Shown in pieces: positions 9,101 to 20,700 of a DNA stretch of 64,000 nucleotides. The stretch lies in assembly GCA_021521415.1 (NCBI GenBank), contig JAIQDT010003815.1, forward strand, positions 211,267 to 275,266, given 5' to 3'. The position numbers and the translations under genes are program-made. Under the pieces are notes generated by a model. The model was not told where the DNA came from. It ran no database searches and saw nothing but the letters and a program-made list of their open reading frames with translations. The stretch comes from Bidens hawaiensis. Its lineage: Eukaryota; Streptophyta; Magnoliopsida; Asterales; Asteraceae. Numbering within the stretch: the stretch's first letter is position 1; each line of letters starts with the position of its first letter.

Positions 9101-10038
9101 AACAAATCTGTAGTAACATCTTCCCCCAATCTTGGTCTACTCTTGCCTAAAACAGGAATCTTACCCATTGGTATCCCCAACACTTCATGTACTTTTTGTG
9201 GTGTTATCTTAATAACACCGCTCCCAATGTTCAATTCATTTAAACGGTTATTATAGTTCATGAGCAACCAATATCCCAAAGTTGTTGAAGTTTTGGTTAC
9301 TTGAAGTCTTAACATTGGCCCGAAACCCATTTCTTCCACACAAGTTTTTTGGGCAGTGGTCATTGCCTTCACTGCATCAACAATATTACAAGGTGCACAC
9401 CTATTCATCATTTTTTTGTCTACAAATTCAACAAAAGGTTGTCCCCTCTCGACTGGCTTCTTTTCTTTAATGGCTCTCTTTTTCGGACGCTGAAAGTCCG
9501 GTCCAGAGGTGCTGTGTTCCACCTGTTTCCGCTTTGACAACAACCTGTCGATTTTTGTGTCAAGGTCTGAATCAGAGTCTGCTTCCACAACATGTTTTGT
9601 TTTCCCCACCGGAGCAACTTTTTTAGTCTTCCTTTTATCAGTCTTGCTTTTTTTGACAACTGAATCACATACATACAATAAAACACGGGGGTAGGGGATA
9701 ACAACACGAATCACAAGGAAACAGAAAACTCTTATCAAACATCACAATGATAAATTCTCATACCAAAGCCATAACACGCTAATCATACGCATATAACATG
9801 CTTTAATATTATACATAGATTTAAAAAAACAAGGATATGTATTACAATAACAACACGCTTATCAAACGCATTGATACATAAGAAGATTCAAACAAATGCT
9901 TACATTTTAAGATTAAGTAAACCTAAAACGCTAAAAAAATCATAAAGTAACACCTGTTCCATCTTCATTCTAAGACATATCGTGCTTTTGCTTCGTCCTT
10001 GGTTCCGTTCCAGAAGTAGATGAGTTAGGGTTCTTCAT
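6194..10038 (-). pseudogene. Ulp1-like (C48) cysteine protease gene, ten exons, two nonsense codons
   Basis: Exons on the minus strand: 10038-9954, 9659-8403, 8307-8243, 8110-7897, 7805-7761, 7669-7625, 7524-7480, 7379-7060, 6977-6660, 6490-6194. Every junction fits GT..AG (the last acceptor is TTGAAG) and the phases match, giving 897 codons with the stop. Exon 2 has the plant-specific N-terminal domain (NRCAPCNIVDAVKAMT, then MGFGPMLRLQVTKTS, VHEVLGIPMG) and a Val/Ala-rich tail with three VTVSAAGK repeats. The C-terminus is a Ulp1 protease fold: His in RDHFFVVTF (about 6827), Asp in ELLDNS (about 6775), Cys in IDCGIFAMRH (about 6456). Such enzymes cleave SUMO or related modifiers. In-frame TAG at 9970-9972 (codon 23) and TAA at 6873-6875, just before the catalytic part, break it. 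Similar genes occur as plant families and inside MULE transposons; I see no transposase or terminal inverted repeat here. Confidence 0.75.
7480..7941 (-). repeat. 136-bp tandem array that duplicates a 45-nt exon
   Basis: The unit, exon plus intron, repeats at exact 136-bp steps with exon 3' ends at 7897, 7761 and 7625, plus an older diverged copy at 7480-7524. The exon encodes VDSDVGVGGPVAAQK, is 45 nt long and is in phase 1 at both ends, so any copy number keeps the frame. In the diverged copy the acceptor GCAG has become GCAA, and an AG nine bases downstream restores an in-frame 45-nt exon. Confidence 0.85.
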
Positions 10039-10229
10039 TTTGGTTCCGTTCCAGAAGTAGATGAGTGACTTACGAGGGTAGTTATTTGACCCTTTTAAAC
10101 CACTCAAGCTTGTGCTTGTGCTTCACAGTAGAAACGAATCGTCGACGGTTTTTAGGAATTTTGACTTACTTATCCACATTCCAGAAGTAGATGAGTGACT
10201 TACGAGGGTAGTTATTTGACCCTTTTAAA
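10001..10229. repeat. Direct repeats at the 5' end of the Ulp1-like gene
   Basis: A 51-bp stretch at 10049-10099 is repeated exactly at 10179-10229 (offset 130). A 25-bp part starting GGTTCCGTTCC lies at 10001-10025 inside exon 1 and again at 10042-10066. Exon 1 has thus been partly duplicated into its own 5' region. Confidence 0.85.
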
Positions 10230-10296
10230 AGAAGGCGCGTGCTTTTAAATTTTAATCGTACGGTTAGTATTTTATAGTAGCAAAATATATATATAT

Positions 10297-10575
10297 ATAT
10301 ATAATATTAGTGGGTGGTGGTAGGTTCAGGTGGTCATGATGGTCGTGGAAGGTGGCGGAGGTGCAGTGGTTCGTGGAGGCGGATGTGTGGTGGTGGGTGG
10401 TGGTGGTGGGTAGTGGGTGGTGGTGGTGGATGGGTATAAATAAATGTATATATTTATATATAATATTAGTGGGTGGTGGTGGTGTGGTGGGTGGTTGTGG
10501 TGGGTGGTGGTGGAGTGTGGTTAGTGGTTGGTGCTGGGGGTCGTTGTGGCGAATGTGGGCGGTGGTGTGTAGTAT
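10297..10575. repeat. GTGGTGGGT-rich simple sequence
   Basis: Dense GGTGGT/GTGGGT repeats are interrupted by two copies of TATATATAATATTAGTGGGT (about 10291 and 10457). Open frames through it are low complexity on both strands and are not called as genes. Confidence 0.85.
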
Positions 10576-10599
10576 GATTGCGGATATGTAATTCATGAG

Positions 10600-11425
10600 A
10601 CAATGACGGTGCTATCCCGTATGATAACCATGATGATTGGCCCAATTATGACGAGACGATGCTAATATAACTACCTGGGTTGGTGGTGGTTATCATATTG
10701 ATGCTGCTAACCTATATATACGGTTTTCTTACGCCAACCCATACGATGGCGACTGTAGCTCGTACGACGAGCATGACGTCTATGATGATGATCACACATA
10801 TATATGATGAGGACCAATTATATGTACCTATATGACAATACGCCACACAGGCGCGCGCCACACACACACACACATATAATATATATATATGTTGATGATG
10901 ATGGTGACACCGATGTTTAATGACATGTAACCAGTATGATCGACGACGACCATGATAACGTATACGATGGTCATACTAATGGTAGCATGTACGACTGATG
11001 ATGTCGTTTGATGACGACAACAATTCATAAGATGGTGCCGACAGTGATCGCTAATATTGAGCGTTTTGTTTACGATAACCCATACGATGCTGACTACATC
11101 CCGTACATGGCAATCGGATGATGATGATGATGCTGATGATTATGATGGAGATGTGTGACGATGATGACGACACTGATAGCGAGATATATGTTACCCGTAT
11201 GATCAACGCCGACTACGATAGCTTATACAATGACCACGTTGATTACCCGCACGTCTGATGATGATGCCGTTTCATGGTGATGGTGATCGATGATTATGAT
11301 GATGATAACCACTATAATACATGATAACGATGATAACTTTATGATGTTGATCATCATCATAACACATATGGTGATGATGATAACCTAGAAGATGATAATG
11401 ATACAAAACTACATATGATAATGAT
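10600..11425. repeat. Degenerate GAT-rich long-period repeat
   Basis: A module of the type GATAACCCATACGATGCTGAC followed by GATGATGATG runs recurs, diverged, near 10735, 10955, 11075 and 11215. Each copy translates to Asp/Tyr-rich peptides with frequent stops. It also includes CA and TA microsatellites (about 10858-10890). No gene is supported. Confidence 0.5.
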
Positions 11426-11801
11426 AACATTAGAATGTTATGAGCCTCTCTATTACGAAGTTGTAAATCTTATCCAGGAAATCTTACTAACGGTTAAGAT
11501 AATACTTCAATAATGGATAAAATTTCAAATTTATTGAAAAAATACGATTTATTAAACGAACTCAACTTTTAACGAAATTTAATGCCGGAATGTTAGTAAA
11601 AAAAACTAAAAGTAAGACTATGTTTTTATACTATTTTTTTAAAAAGTTATAAAACAAAAAATCAAAATATATAAATAATTAAATGTGTAGAAATAAATAA
11701 AACCAAAATTCAAAACCCTTTTAACTTCAAAACCCTAAATCGACTTCTACTTTCCTTTACTGTAATTCGTAGTCATCGCTTATCCTGGTAAGAACATAAA
11801 A

Positions 11802-13016
11802 ATGCCCCGTCTCAATAATGGAGTTAAGTTCCTGGTAGATATCGACAACGATCCATGAGTAGGATGGTATGTTAATGTTATCTGGTTAATTTTTTTTTAT
11901 GAAACATTTTACAGTTCTGCAACATATGCATTCTAAGAACATTTTTTGTGTTACTTATAGCTCATTCCTAAAGCTGTTCAACCAATGTTTGCTGACATGA
12001 AATCGCATACCGGCTGTTGTTTGATTTATGATCAAAGTGGTAGAACGTTTTCTGTTGTTATAATCAAAGTACTTGATGACTTTTATTTTGGAACCGGTTG
12101 GACTGAATTAATCAGAGAATGTTGTATACAAGCTGGAACATATGTTGTTTTTGAGCTTAAATCAAGATCTATGTTGAATATGTTTACTTTCAAAAGAAAC
12201 GTAAATGATCAATTCGGTACTATGATATGTATTCCAGTCAGAAACCGACACGTCCATTACTTAGTAAGTTTTAATTTTTGTTTTTAATGATTGTTTCCAA
12301 ATTCAAATGTCTTTTAATTAACATGTTTAACAGGATTTCCCTAAGTGGTACGTGATTCAAGAATTTGGTGAAAATTGGATGAATTTGCTTTTCGAGCTTA
12401 TTGCTCCAGATAGAGTGTTGTTTAACGTTTCATGTCATTGGGATGGAATGGGTTATAGGCTAGAGGATGGATGGATTGAGGTTTTTAAACAAACCAACTT
12501 GAAAGGCGGTTCGTTTGTTGTGTTTGAAATCATATCAGATAAGACATTTCATATTAATGTCTTTCATGAAGATGGCATAAAATTTATCCTTCCTGGTCCA
12601 AATCAGTTGTTTCTCAACTATCAATTAAGCAATCAAGGTAGTTCCTCCCAAAACCCAATTCATCTTGATGAGCAAGATGATGACTCTAAAATCGTCTTCC
12701 ACATGAACGTCACCAAGAAATTGGTAAATTGAATCGTTTTTATTTACAAGTATATTTGAAATTTTCTTTTCACAGCGTCTTCCGCATCACATTGCCACCA
12801 AGATTGATGCCTATGATGGAATGCCAATCACTTTGGTCAATCCCGAAGGTCGTAAAAAAAATGAGACTTCATGGTGAACAGTTGGACCTGAAATTCAGAT
12901 ATCGATTACCAAAATGGAAAAAATTTAAGGTGGAAAATGAAATACAGATTGGTGATAAATGCATATTTGAATATGACTTCAATGAAGCTACGTTGTTAGT
13001 TTCAAAAGTTGATTAG
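11802..13016 (+). pseudogene. B3-domain (REM-like) DNA-binding protein, one frameshift
   Basis: Exons are 11802-11834, 11961-12263, 12334-12723 and 12776-13016, with clean GT..AG sites and phase 0 introns. They encode about 321 residues with three B3-like domains. B3-1: LIPKAVQPMFADM to GWTELIRECCIQAGTYVVFEL. B3-2: DFPKWYVIQEFGENWMNLLF to EDGWIEVFKQTNLKGGSFVVFE. B3-3: RLPHHIATKID to LPKWKKFKVENEIQIGDKCIFEYDF. B3/REM proteins bind DNA in the nucleus, many in reproductive tissue. The last exon is 241 nt: an A8 run at 12854-12861 puts the frame one base off, and A7 would keep it open to the TAG at 13014-13016. This may be a real inactivation or a homopolymer sequence error; the rest is intact and looks functional. 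Confidence 0.75.
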
Positions 13017-13657
13017 TGATTTGGTGATGTTTGGAACATTTGGGAAATATTTGGTGACGTGTTTGGTGAATTTTGGAACATTTGTGATTTGGTTGGTTAT
13101 TTGTATATGTATGGTTGTATTGATACACTTTTTAGTTTATTGTGTTGAATGTTGGTTGGTTAGCTTTTAAATGCTTTAATTTCATAGTTTCTTGTATCAT
13201 CTATTTTGTTATTCACTCTTATTTTGTTTCATGGAATGTATTGTAATGGTGCCTTTTGTATGAAAACTTTTAATGAATGGTAATTATGGTTAAATCTAAA
13301 AATAAAACAAAAAACACTTTGTTAAAAAACACTATTACGCTTGTAACACGCTAATATACATAAACATATATAAATATCCTAATACGCAATACACGCTTAT
13401 CCAACCATCTTCTGTCAAAGTGCCTATTTTCAGCCACAGGTTCTCTGCCGTAAAAACTATGTCAATAATCTATTGGTTCTTAATTAAAAGGGAGACAAAA
13501 CTCGAAAAGCTCCAAAATATTGGCTCCAAATATTCAAAAACTCCAAATTACATTTAACACTCCAAAAATAAAATTACACTCCAAATTATTAAAATTTTCC
13601 ACTCTACAAATCAGCCGACAGTGATTTATACTCCAAATTATTAAAAAACAATCGAAG
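13017..13657. other. Intergenic: 3' flank of the B3 gene and 5' flank of the CACTA fragment
   Basis: AT-rich, with a T/G-rich stretch (TTGGTGA, GTTTGG) after the B3 stop. The phrase TAACACGCTAAT near 13343 also occurs near 9773 upstream of the Ulp1-like exon 2. No coding region or RNA gene is visible. Confidence 0.5.
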
Positions 13658-14314
13658 ATGAAGCTTATAGATGAAAGAATCGAAGAAGAACATGTTTTAT
13701 ACTATGATGAGGAAGCCAACTACGACGACGACGCTTAATCAGACGACACTGAAGGCTACTCCAGCGAGGAAGCCAACAACGACGACGGTCAAGCAGACGA
13801 GGTTATAGGAACGATGGTTATCGAACCCCTCAACAGTTTGGAGGCTATCGAACCCCTCAACAGTTTTTCTACTACGAAAAAACCTACAAGGGGGTTGACG
13901 AGGTTACCTAAGTTGCGTACCCAATATGCAAACTCTGGTGGTGTCAAACTGGCAGTGGAGTTTGATAATCTGGGTAGGTTCACTGGCCAAAACAGATCAA
14001 AGTTTGCAAGTTTTTTAAGGGATGTTGTAAGGGAAATAGTTGGCTTGAGACATTTAAGTTGGAGGGAGGTCACAAAGGAGTTTAGAGATAAACTGTGGGA
14101 ACAAATAACAGCTATTCTTAATTTTTATTTGTGCATTTTATATTTTGAGAAGTAATTTACCTTTATTGTATTATATTATGCAGAAATATTTTGAGATTGA
14201 GGTGTCTCACAGGCCTTCTGTGATGAATCAGCTCGGACACCTTCTTCGGGATTTCAGAAGAAAAATGTATGCCAAATACATTATGCCGAACATCGGTAAA
14301 CCTCTGAAGCTGAA
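13658..14314 (+). pseudogene. CACTA (Ptta/En/Spm) transposon protein, N-terminal fragment
   Basis: The ATG at 13658 opens an acidic N-terminus that hits an in-frame TAA soon after (GCT TAA, about 13736). The same frame then continues through RGLTRLPKLRTQYANSGGVK, FDNLGRFTGQNRSKFASFL and HLSWREVTKEFRDKLWEQIT. After a probable intron (about 14113-14183) it resumes KYFEIEVSHRPSVMNQLGHL and MYAKYIMPNIGKPLKLN. This matches the conserved N-terminal part of plant Ptta/En/Spm transposon proteins. The expected donor reads AG|CTATTC instead of AG|GTATTC. A 27-bp repeat encodes IEPLNSLEA/IEPLNSFST. The frame is cut at 14315 by an LTR and does not continue on the other side. Confidence 0.7.
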
Positions 14315-15812
14315 TGTAACGATTCCGGCAACTCCAGGTATACCCTAGCCGGAATATACTATTTACGTGTTATTTAATACTGATTATATGAGTTATAGTA
14401 CGTTTATACGAATATATATGGTTCACAGTATGAATTATACTCAATTATATAGTGAATCGTATTGGAATTACAATTAACCAATGAACGATTATTGAAACCC
14501 GAACGAATCGGGAATTACATTATAGACGAAGTATATAATGTTTAGTGATATTTACGAGGTATTAATGCTTCGGGATAAGTGAATTATAGCACAGAAAAAG
14601 GATTTCGATTTAATGGTACGTCGGTACGCTAAACGAAACCTTTAACACCAAACCAAGCAAGAGACGGTCAATCAAGCCGAAAAAGATGCGTAATTATTAA
14701 TAAAATGATGTTTTAATGTCATGGGTTAAGTTTTTTTAAAGTTTTTAAATCAGTTTTATATAAATTTTATTTTAACCGAAAAACAACCAATTTAGGCTCG
14801 TTTTAAGCCGAACTACGAGTTTAAACGAGAAACGAACTGAACCAGATTATCCACAACATTATCCGGATTACGGGAATCCGAGTGTGTGGTTAATATTGAA
14901 GTGTGGGGGCCCACCCCAACCTCTCACTTGGCCGATCGGCCAAGTTGATAATATCACACAATTTTTTTCTTTTCTTTTTATTACAACCCATTCACTCAAG
15001 AACAACTCTCCCATTTTCTCTCAAATCCCTCTCATATCTTTCAAGTTTGCATCCAATTTCATCATATTAACCAAGATATTGGAAGGTATAAGCATGTTAT
15101 ATTGCATAATCTTTGATTTTATTTACTTAGTTTGAGTTATTTTTGCAAGAAACAAAAGGGTTCCAAGTGACATATGGGTGAAAACCCGAGATGGAACCAA
15201 TCCTTGCACGATCAAGGGATGTATACAAGTTATACAAAGGATCTTGATCCAAGTAATTAGTTAAAAGTGTTTAGAATGAATTTTTACGGTCAAAATAGTT
15301 GTTTTGATGTTCTAACCGACACTAGGAAAGAAATGCTTGATTGTTGGTATAGTTTGCTTGGTGTGGTGTTGTTGTGCTTGTAAGTGTTGTATCTAGCGGC
15401 TAGCAAAGGCTAGAAACCGAGATCCTTGTGATCCAAAGCTAGAAAACACAAGATAGTTCGGTTTTCGTGTGTATGAGAAAGTTGGACAGATTTTCGTGTA
15501 CTTAGAGTCGGATCACGAAATTTCACAGAGATGATCTACACATGAAAATATGAGATCTGTGAATTTTTGGTAATTTTTGGATAAAAGATGAATATTTGGT
15601 GAATTTAATGCTCGGTTTTGGCCAAAAATAGTGAAAAATAGCAAAACATGATGAAAAATTCTGGAAAATTTAAGATAAGCTTTTTATCACATATAAAAGT
15701 CACCCACAAAATTTGAGCTCAGTTGGAAAAGTCTAAGTAGGCTTTCGGTGAAACGAGTTCTAGGGCTTTCTAGCTCGGTTTTGGGTAAAAAGGGCTTGAA
15801 AAATGAGTTTTA

Positions 15813-16265
15813 AAATCTGGAAAAATTCCAGAAAGTTATGAGGATGACAAGGATCATCCCAGAAAAATTTGGTATTTTTCTAAAGTGTTTTGGTATTTTT
15901 GACATATTTAGTATTTTAATAAGATTTGAAAATAGATAAATATATGTAAATTTACGAAAATAAATCTGGAAAAATTCCAGAAAGTTATGAGGATGACAAG
16001 GATCATCCCAGAAAAATTGGTATTTTTCTAAAGTGTTTTGGTATTTTTGACATATTTAGTATTTTAATAAGATTTGAAAATAGATAAATATATGTAAATT
16101 TACGAAAATAAATCTGAAAAATTCCAGAGAGTTATGAGAATGACAAGGATCATTCCAGAAAAATTTGGGATTTTTCTGAAGTGTTTTGGTATTTTTGATA
16201 TTTTTAGTGTTTTAATGAGATTTAAAAATAGGTAAATAAATGCAAATATAGGAAAATAAATCTGG
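15813..16265. repeat. 148-149-bp tandem repeat, three copies plus a partial one
   Basis: AAATCTGGAAAAATTCCAG starts at 15813, 15962 and (diverged) 16110, and a partial fourth copy begins at 16258. The first two copies are nearly identical. The unit contains TCTGGAAAAATTCCAGA, itself an inverted repeat. Confidence 0.85.
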
Positions 16266-16837
16266 AAAATTTTATAAAATGTTCTTTCTGTCAAAATAAG
16301 TTTTGAGCAAAATTTCAAGACCCGAGACTAAACGGGTAATTATTTGTGCTAAAATGAACATAAAAACAATTAGTTAAAGCTTAAAACGTGTAAACCGGCA
16401 AAGTTCGCATGAGCGAGCTGACTGGTACACGAAAAACTTTAAAATAGACCATTTTCATAAATCTAAGTAAATTAAGTAAAAATAAATCATCCGAAAATAA
16501 TTCGGATGATTTGGGTAATTTTACCCGATTTTACCGTTTCCGGCACCGAAATACCGGAAACGGGCCCCGCGGCCAAACGGGGTGTCAAACCGAGCTATAA
16601 TTTCATCACCTTAACTAAATTGACTGTCAAACTCTAAGTAATGTCAATCTGAGTCCTTAGAAGTGTCACGGGGTTAACATTGTCCCCGAATCGAGTACAG
16701 TACTGGGTTAACAATGTTCCCAGATGTACCGATTGCTATGTATTTAAGTTATGGGAATTATATAGTAACGACTAGATATTATATTACAGATCCAGGCACG
16801 TAGCTGTTCCTTATATTACTCACCAACTCACAACAAG

Positions 16838-17464
16838 GTGAGTTTTCACGAGCCCCTTTTAATGAATTGTTTTAATTATATTTTCCCGGGGCGGAAAACA
16901 TGTCTTATTTAAAGTATTTAAGTACATACCGATCGTATGGAAATACTTGTACATTTATATATATATGGGCTGATGCATAGAATATATAAAATGTTTATAA
17001 TGTATTATTGTTCTGGGGTAACATAGTTCCCAGGGGTTATTGTTGTTCTGGGGTAACATAGTTCCCAGGGGTTATTATTATTCTGGGGTAACATAGTTCC
17101 CAGGGGTTATTATTATTCTGGGGTAACATAGTTCCCAGGGGTTATTGTTGTTCTGGGGTAACATAGTTCCCAGGGGTTATTATTATTCTGGGGTAACATA
17201 GTTCCCAGGGGTTATTGTTGTTCTGGGGTAACATAGTTCCCAGGGGTTGTTATTGTTCTGGGGTAACATAGTTCCCAGGGGTATTTATTGTTCTGGGGTA
17301 ACATAGTTCCCAGAAAGATATTGGAAATGTTCTGGGGTAACAAAGTTCCCAGCATGATTATATTGTTAATAAATGATTATTAAAATGATTTGTCAGTGTT
17401 TATTTAAATTAGTGAAACTCACCAACTATTCGTAGTTGACCCGTTTTCTTTACATGTTTTCTAG
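16838..17464 (+). promoter_or_regulatory. Predicted leader intron in the chimeric LTR
   Basis: The donor AACAAG|GTGAGTTTTCAC is at 16838. The branch-like TTGAC lies about 25 nt before the acceptor TTTTCTAG|GTATGC (ending at 17464). The 36-bp array lies inside. AACTCAC in the upstream exon and GTGAAACTCACC at about 17413 can each pair with the donor. This is predicted from sequence only. Confidence 0.45.
17007..17355. repeat. 36-bp tandem array, about ten copies, CTGGG/CCCAG hairpin
   Basis: Each unit is TTCTGGGGTAACATAGTTCC plus CAG and a variable 12-15-bp spacer. CTGGG pairs with CCCAG and AAC with GTT. The last two units are diverged. Confidence 0.9.
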
Positions 17465-17725
17465 GTATGCCCAAGTTGGATTGATTGATGTTTGCTTAAC
17501 TATCTGTGCTACCTGTTGGAAGCTTGCTGCTCTTTGTTTTGTAATGAATTTATTAATGTCTTATCGGTAAAATATGTGTGTAACACCTAGACAGTAATGA
17601 AACTCGCAACGATGTAATATGTTATAAATTAATGTAGTGGTATTTTCTTTATAAGCAATGCTGTTGATATCAGATGTGTCTGTTGCATCCCGTGTACGTT
17701 TCCGCTGCGGTTACGGGGTGTTACA

Positions 17726-20700
17726 GTATTTCCCTCCATCAAAGGTCGGGCGTCTACGCGAACAAATCCGTTCTTTTCATATGGACCCCGATGAGTCCTA
17801 TTATTTCGCATGGGAGCTTTTCCAAACTCTTATAAGCAGTTGTCCTCAGCATGGCCTAAACGACTGGGCTGTGGTTGAAAAATTTTATAACGGTCTTACT
17901 CCCGAAACCCAACGGCGGTTCAATACCGTCACCGGAGGAAACATGCTCGATAAACTCACCATAGAGGAGGCTGAAGAAATGTTCGAGAGCATAGCATTAG
18001 GGGATCAGCATACACCGAGTAGAAGGTCCATCTCGGCTGCGAAGGCCGCAACCATTTCAGCATCACATGGAGTGCAACATTTTGATCATAATACTAGTGT
18101 GCCAGTGGATGTGGAGGCACTCAAGAGGGAGATGAAAGAGCTTAAGTTGCAAGCTTGTAGGTGCGAGATATGTCGTGGAAATCACGAGACAGCCGATTGT
18201 CCTGTTGATTCTCAGGAGGAGGTAGATTTTCTTGCTAATCAAAACCATACCTTCAATTCTGGGTGGCGAAACAATAATTCTAACTGGCGGGCAGGTAACA
18301 CCGGTTATCAGCAACGCCAGAATCTGTTCCAATAACCCGCTCCCGAACCTTCTTATGTACCAAATAGTACTTCCAAGATCGAGGAGATGTTGGCTAATCA
18401 ATCACAATTATTAAATCAACTCTTACAAAATGATACCAACACCAGCATGAGGCGTTCATAAAGGGGCAACAGGTCGCATTTCAGAATCTCGAGGCCAAGT
18501 TTGGTGAGTTGTTCGCAAAGATTGATCAACGACCCTCTGGGAGTCTTCCAAGTAACACCGTCCCTAATCCCGGTCCCACCTATTCTAAACCATTTCAAAA
18601 TGCTCAGGCCAAGGCAGTGACCACCCGAAGTGGGAGAGGTGTCGTTAGAGATACACCAATTGAGGAGGAAGTTGATGAGGAGTTGGAGTTAGAGACACCG
18701 CCTAACAAGGTGAACCAGAGGCATGGCCCAGCAAGTACCTCACGGTAAGGCGGTGCGTTAGTTGAGAAGGAGAAGCAGGTTGAACAGGAACCGATGCGCG
18801 TCTATAAGCCAAAACCGCCATATCCCAGTCGTCTAGTTAAGAAGAATGATTCGAAGCAGTACTCTAGGTTTCTCGACATGCTTAAGAAGCTCCATGTGAA
18901 CATTCCGTTTATTGAAGCTCTCGCGAACATGCCAAAACACGACAAGTTTAAAGATTTGCTCACTAATAAAAAGAAACTTGAGGAGCTTTCTACTTTTACT
19001 CTTAGTGAGGAGTGTTCAGCCACCGTAAAGAACAGGCTTCCTAGGAAGATGACAGATCCAGGAAGCTATACCATTCCTTGCTTGATTGGTAATCTTCATG
19101 TTAGGAATGCTTTGGCCGACCTCGGTGCAAGCATTAACCTCATGCCCTATTCTGTGTTTGCCAAACTTAACGTGGGAGAGCTACTTCCCACCCGAATGAG
19201 TATCCAGCTGGCAGACCGGTCTGTTAAGTTCCCAAGGGACATTGCGGAGAACATGTTGGTGCAGGTGGACAAATTCATCTTTCCGGTCGACTTTGTCATT
19301 CTCGATATGGATGAGGACTCGAATGTTCCGCTCATCCTCGGTCGTCCTTTCTTAGCCACCACACGCGCTCTCAATTATGTTGCCGATGGCAAATTGACTC
19401 TTCGAGTTCATGATGACACGGTCACATTCGACGTGCAAAATTCCATGAGGCATACTCAGCAGCATGATGACACTCTCTTTTTCATCGACAGTTTCATGAT
19501 GCACGTAGGCTACTATCTTACAAAGATCTGCCAGAGAGACACGTCCGACACCCAGATCATCGATGTGGAAAATCAGTCATTCGAGATGACAGAATTTGAT
19601 TTTGAGTTGCAAGAGAAGGAGGAGGAGCAGTTACCTGAGACAGGAGGACACGGCCCGATCATGAGTTCCCAAATATTTTCTAATGTCCTTGCGGTTGAAG
19701 AGCGAGAGTTTCAGATCGAAAAACCATCAGTTGAGAACCCCCCATCTTTAGAGCTAAAAGATTTACCATCTCACCTCGAGTATGCATTTTTAGAAGAGGG
19801 GTCTCAACTTCCAGTCATCATCTCTTCGAGTTTGGAGACGGAGGAGAAGGAGAAGTTGATGATTGTTCTGAAATCTCATAAGCATGCCATCGCCTGGAAG
19901 CTTATTGATATCAAAGGTATAAACCCGTCGTTTTGCACGCATAAAATCTTTATGGAGGGCGAGTTTAAAGCTGTGGTGCAGCCGTAGAGGAGGCTTAACC
20001 CGAACATGCAGGAGGTTGTGAAGAAGGAGGTTATTAAGTTGCTCGAGGCTGGTTTGATTTTTCTGATCTCCGACTCCTCGTGGGTTAGCCCAGTCCAGGT
20101 GGTCCCAAAAAAGGGCGGTATGACAGTTATCACGAATGAAAAGAATGAGCTCATACCGACATGGACTGTAACAGGGTGGCGAGTTTGCATCAACTACCAC
20201 ATACTTCACGAGGCCGCACGAAAGGACCACTTCTCGCTTCCATTCATCAATCAGATGCTTGATCGTTTGTCAGGACAACAGATCTACTGTTTTCTTGATA
20301 GCTTTTCTGGTTATTTCCAGATCCCCATCGCCCCGGGTGATCAGGAGAAGACCACATTTAAATGTCCCTTTGGCACATTCACGTACCGAACCATGCCATT
20401 TGGATTCTGTAACGCTCCAGCCACATTTCAGCGGTGCATGGTGGCCATTTTTCATGAGTTGATCGAGGATTCCATGGAAGTCTTTATGGATGATTTTTCC
20501 GTCTTTGGGAATTCCTTCGATGATTGTCTGCGTAGCTTAGATCGAGTGCTCGGTAGATGTGAAGAGACGAACCTTATGCTTAATTGGGAGAAATGTCATT
20601 ATATGGTTTGTGAAGGTAATTAGGTCGTAAGATTTCTAGTGCGGGGATTGAGGTAGATAGAGCTACGATAGACACCATTTCGAAACTTCCACCGCCCACG

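Larger units (their letters stand above)
14315..17725 (+). mobile_element. Solo or chimeric gypsy LTR (3,411 bp) without matching flanks
   Basis: The termini are TGTAACGATTCCGGC and GGGGTGTTACA, the same as the gypsy LTRs at 21,191 and 42,870 but in the opposite orientation. The left flank is CACTA coding sequence ending CTGAA. The right flank is Athila gag starting GTATT. There is no TSD, no primer-binding site and no polypurine tract, so this is not a simple insertion. The right part (about 16,800-17,725) matches the 21,191 LTR family, with the same array and acceptor. The middle (about 14,480-16,600) matches the 42,870 family. Confidence 0.85.

Noticed and set aside
6194..10038. Ulp1-like gene as cargo of a MULE transposon
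   Set aside because: Known in plants, but no terminal inverted repeats, 9-bp target repeats or transposase could be seen around it here.
10264..10596. Open frames on both strands through the GGT-rich tract
   Set aside because: Pure low-complexity translation (His/Pro/Thr or Gly/Trp/Val); no start context, no domain.
14315..17725. A simple solo LTR insertion
   Set aside because: Flanking five bases do not match and the flanking genes differ; treated as a recombination junction.
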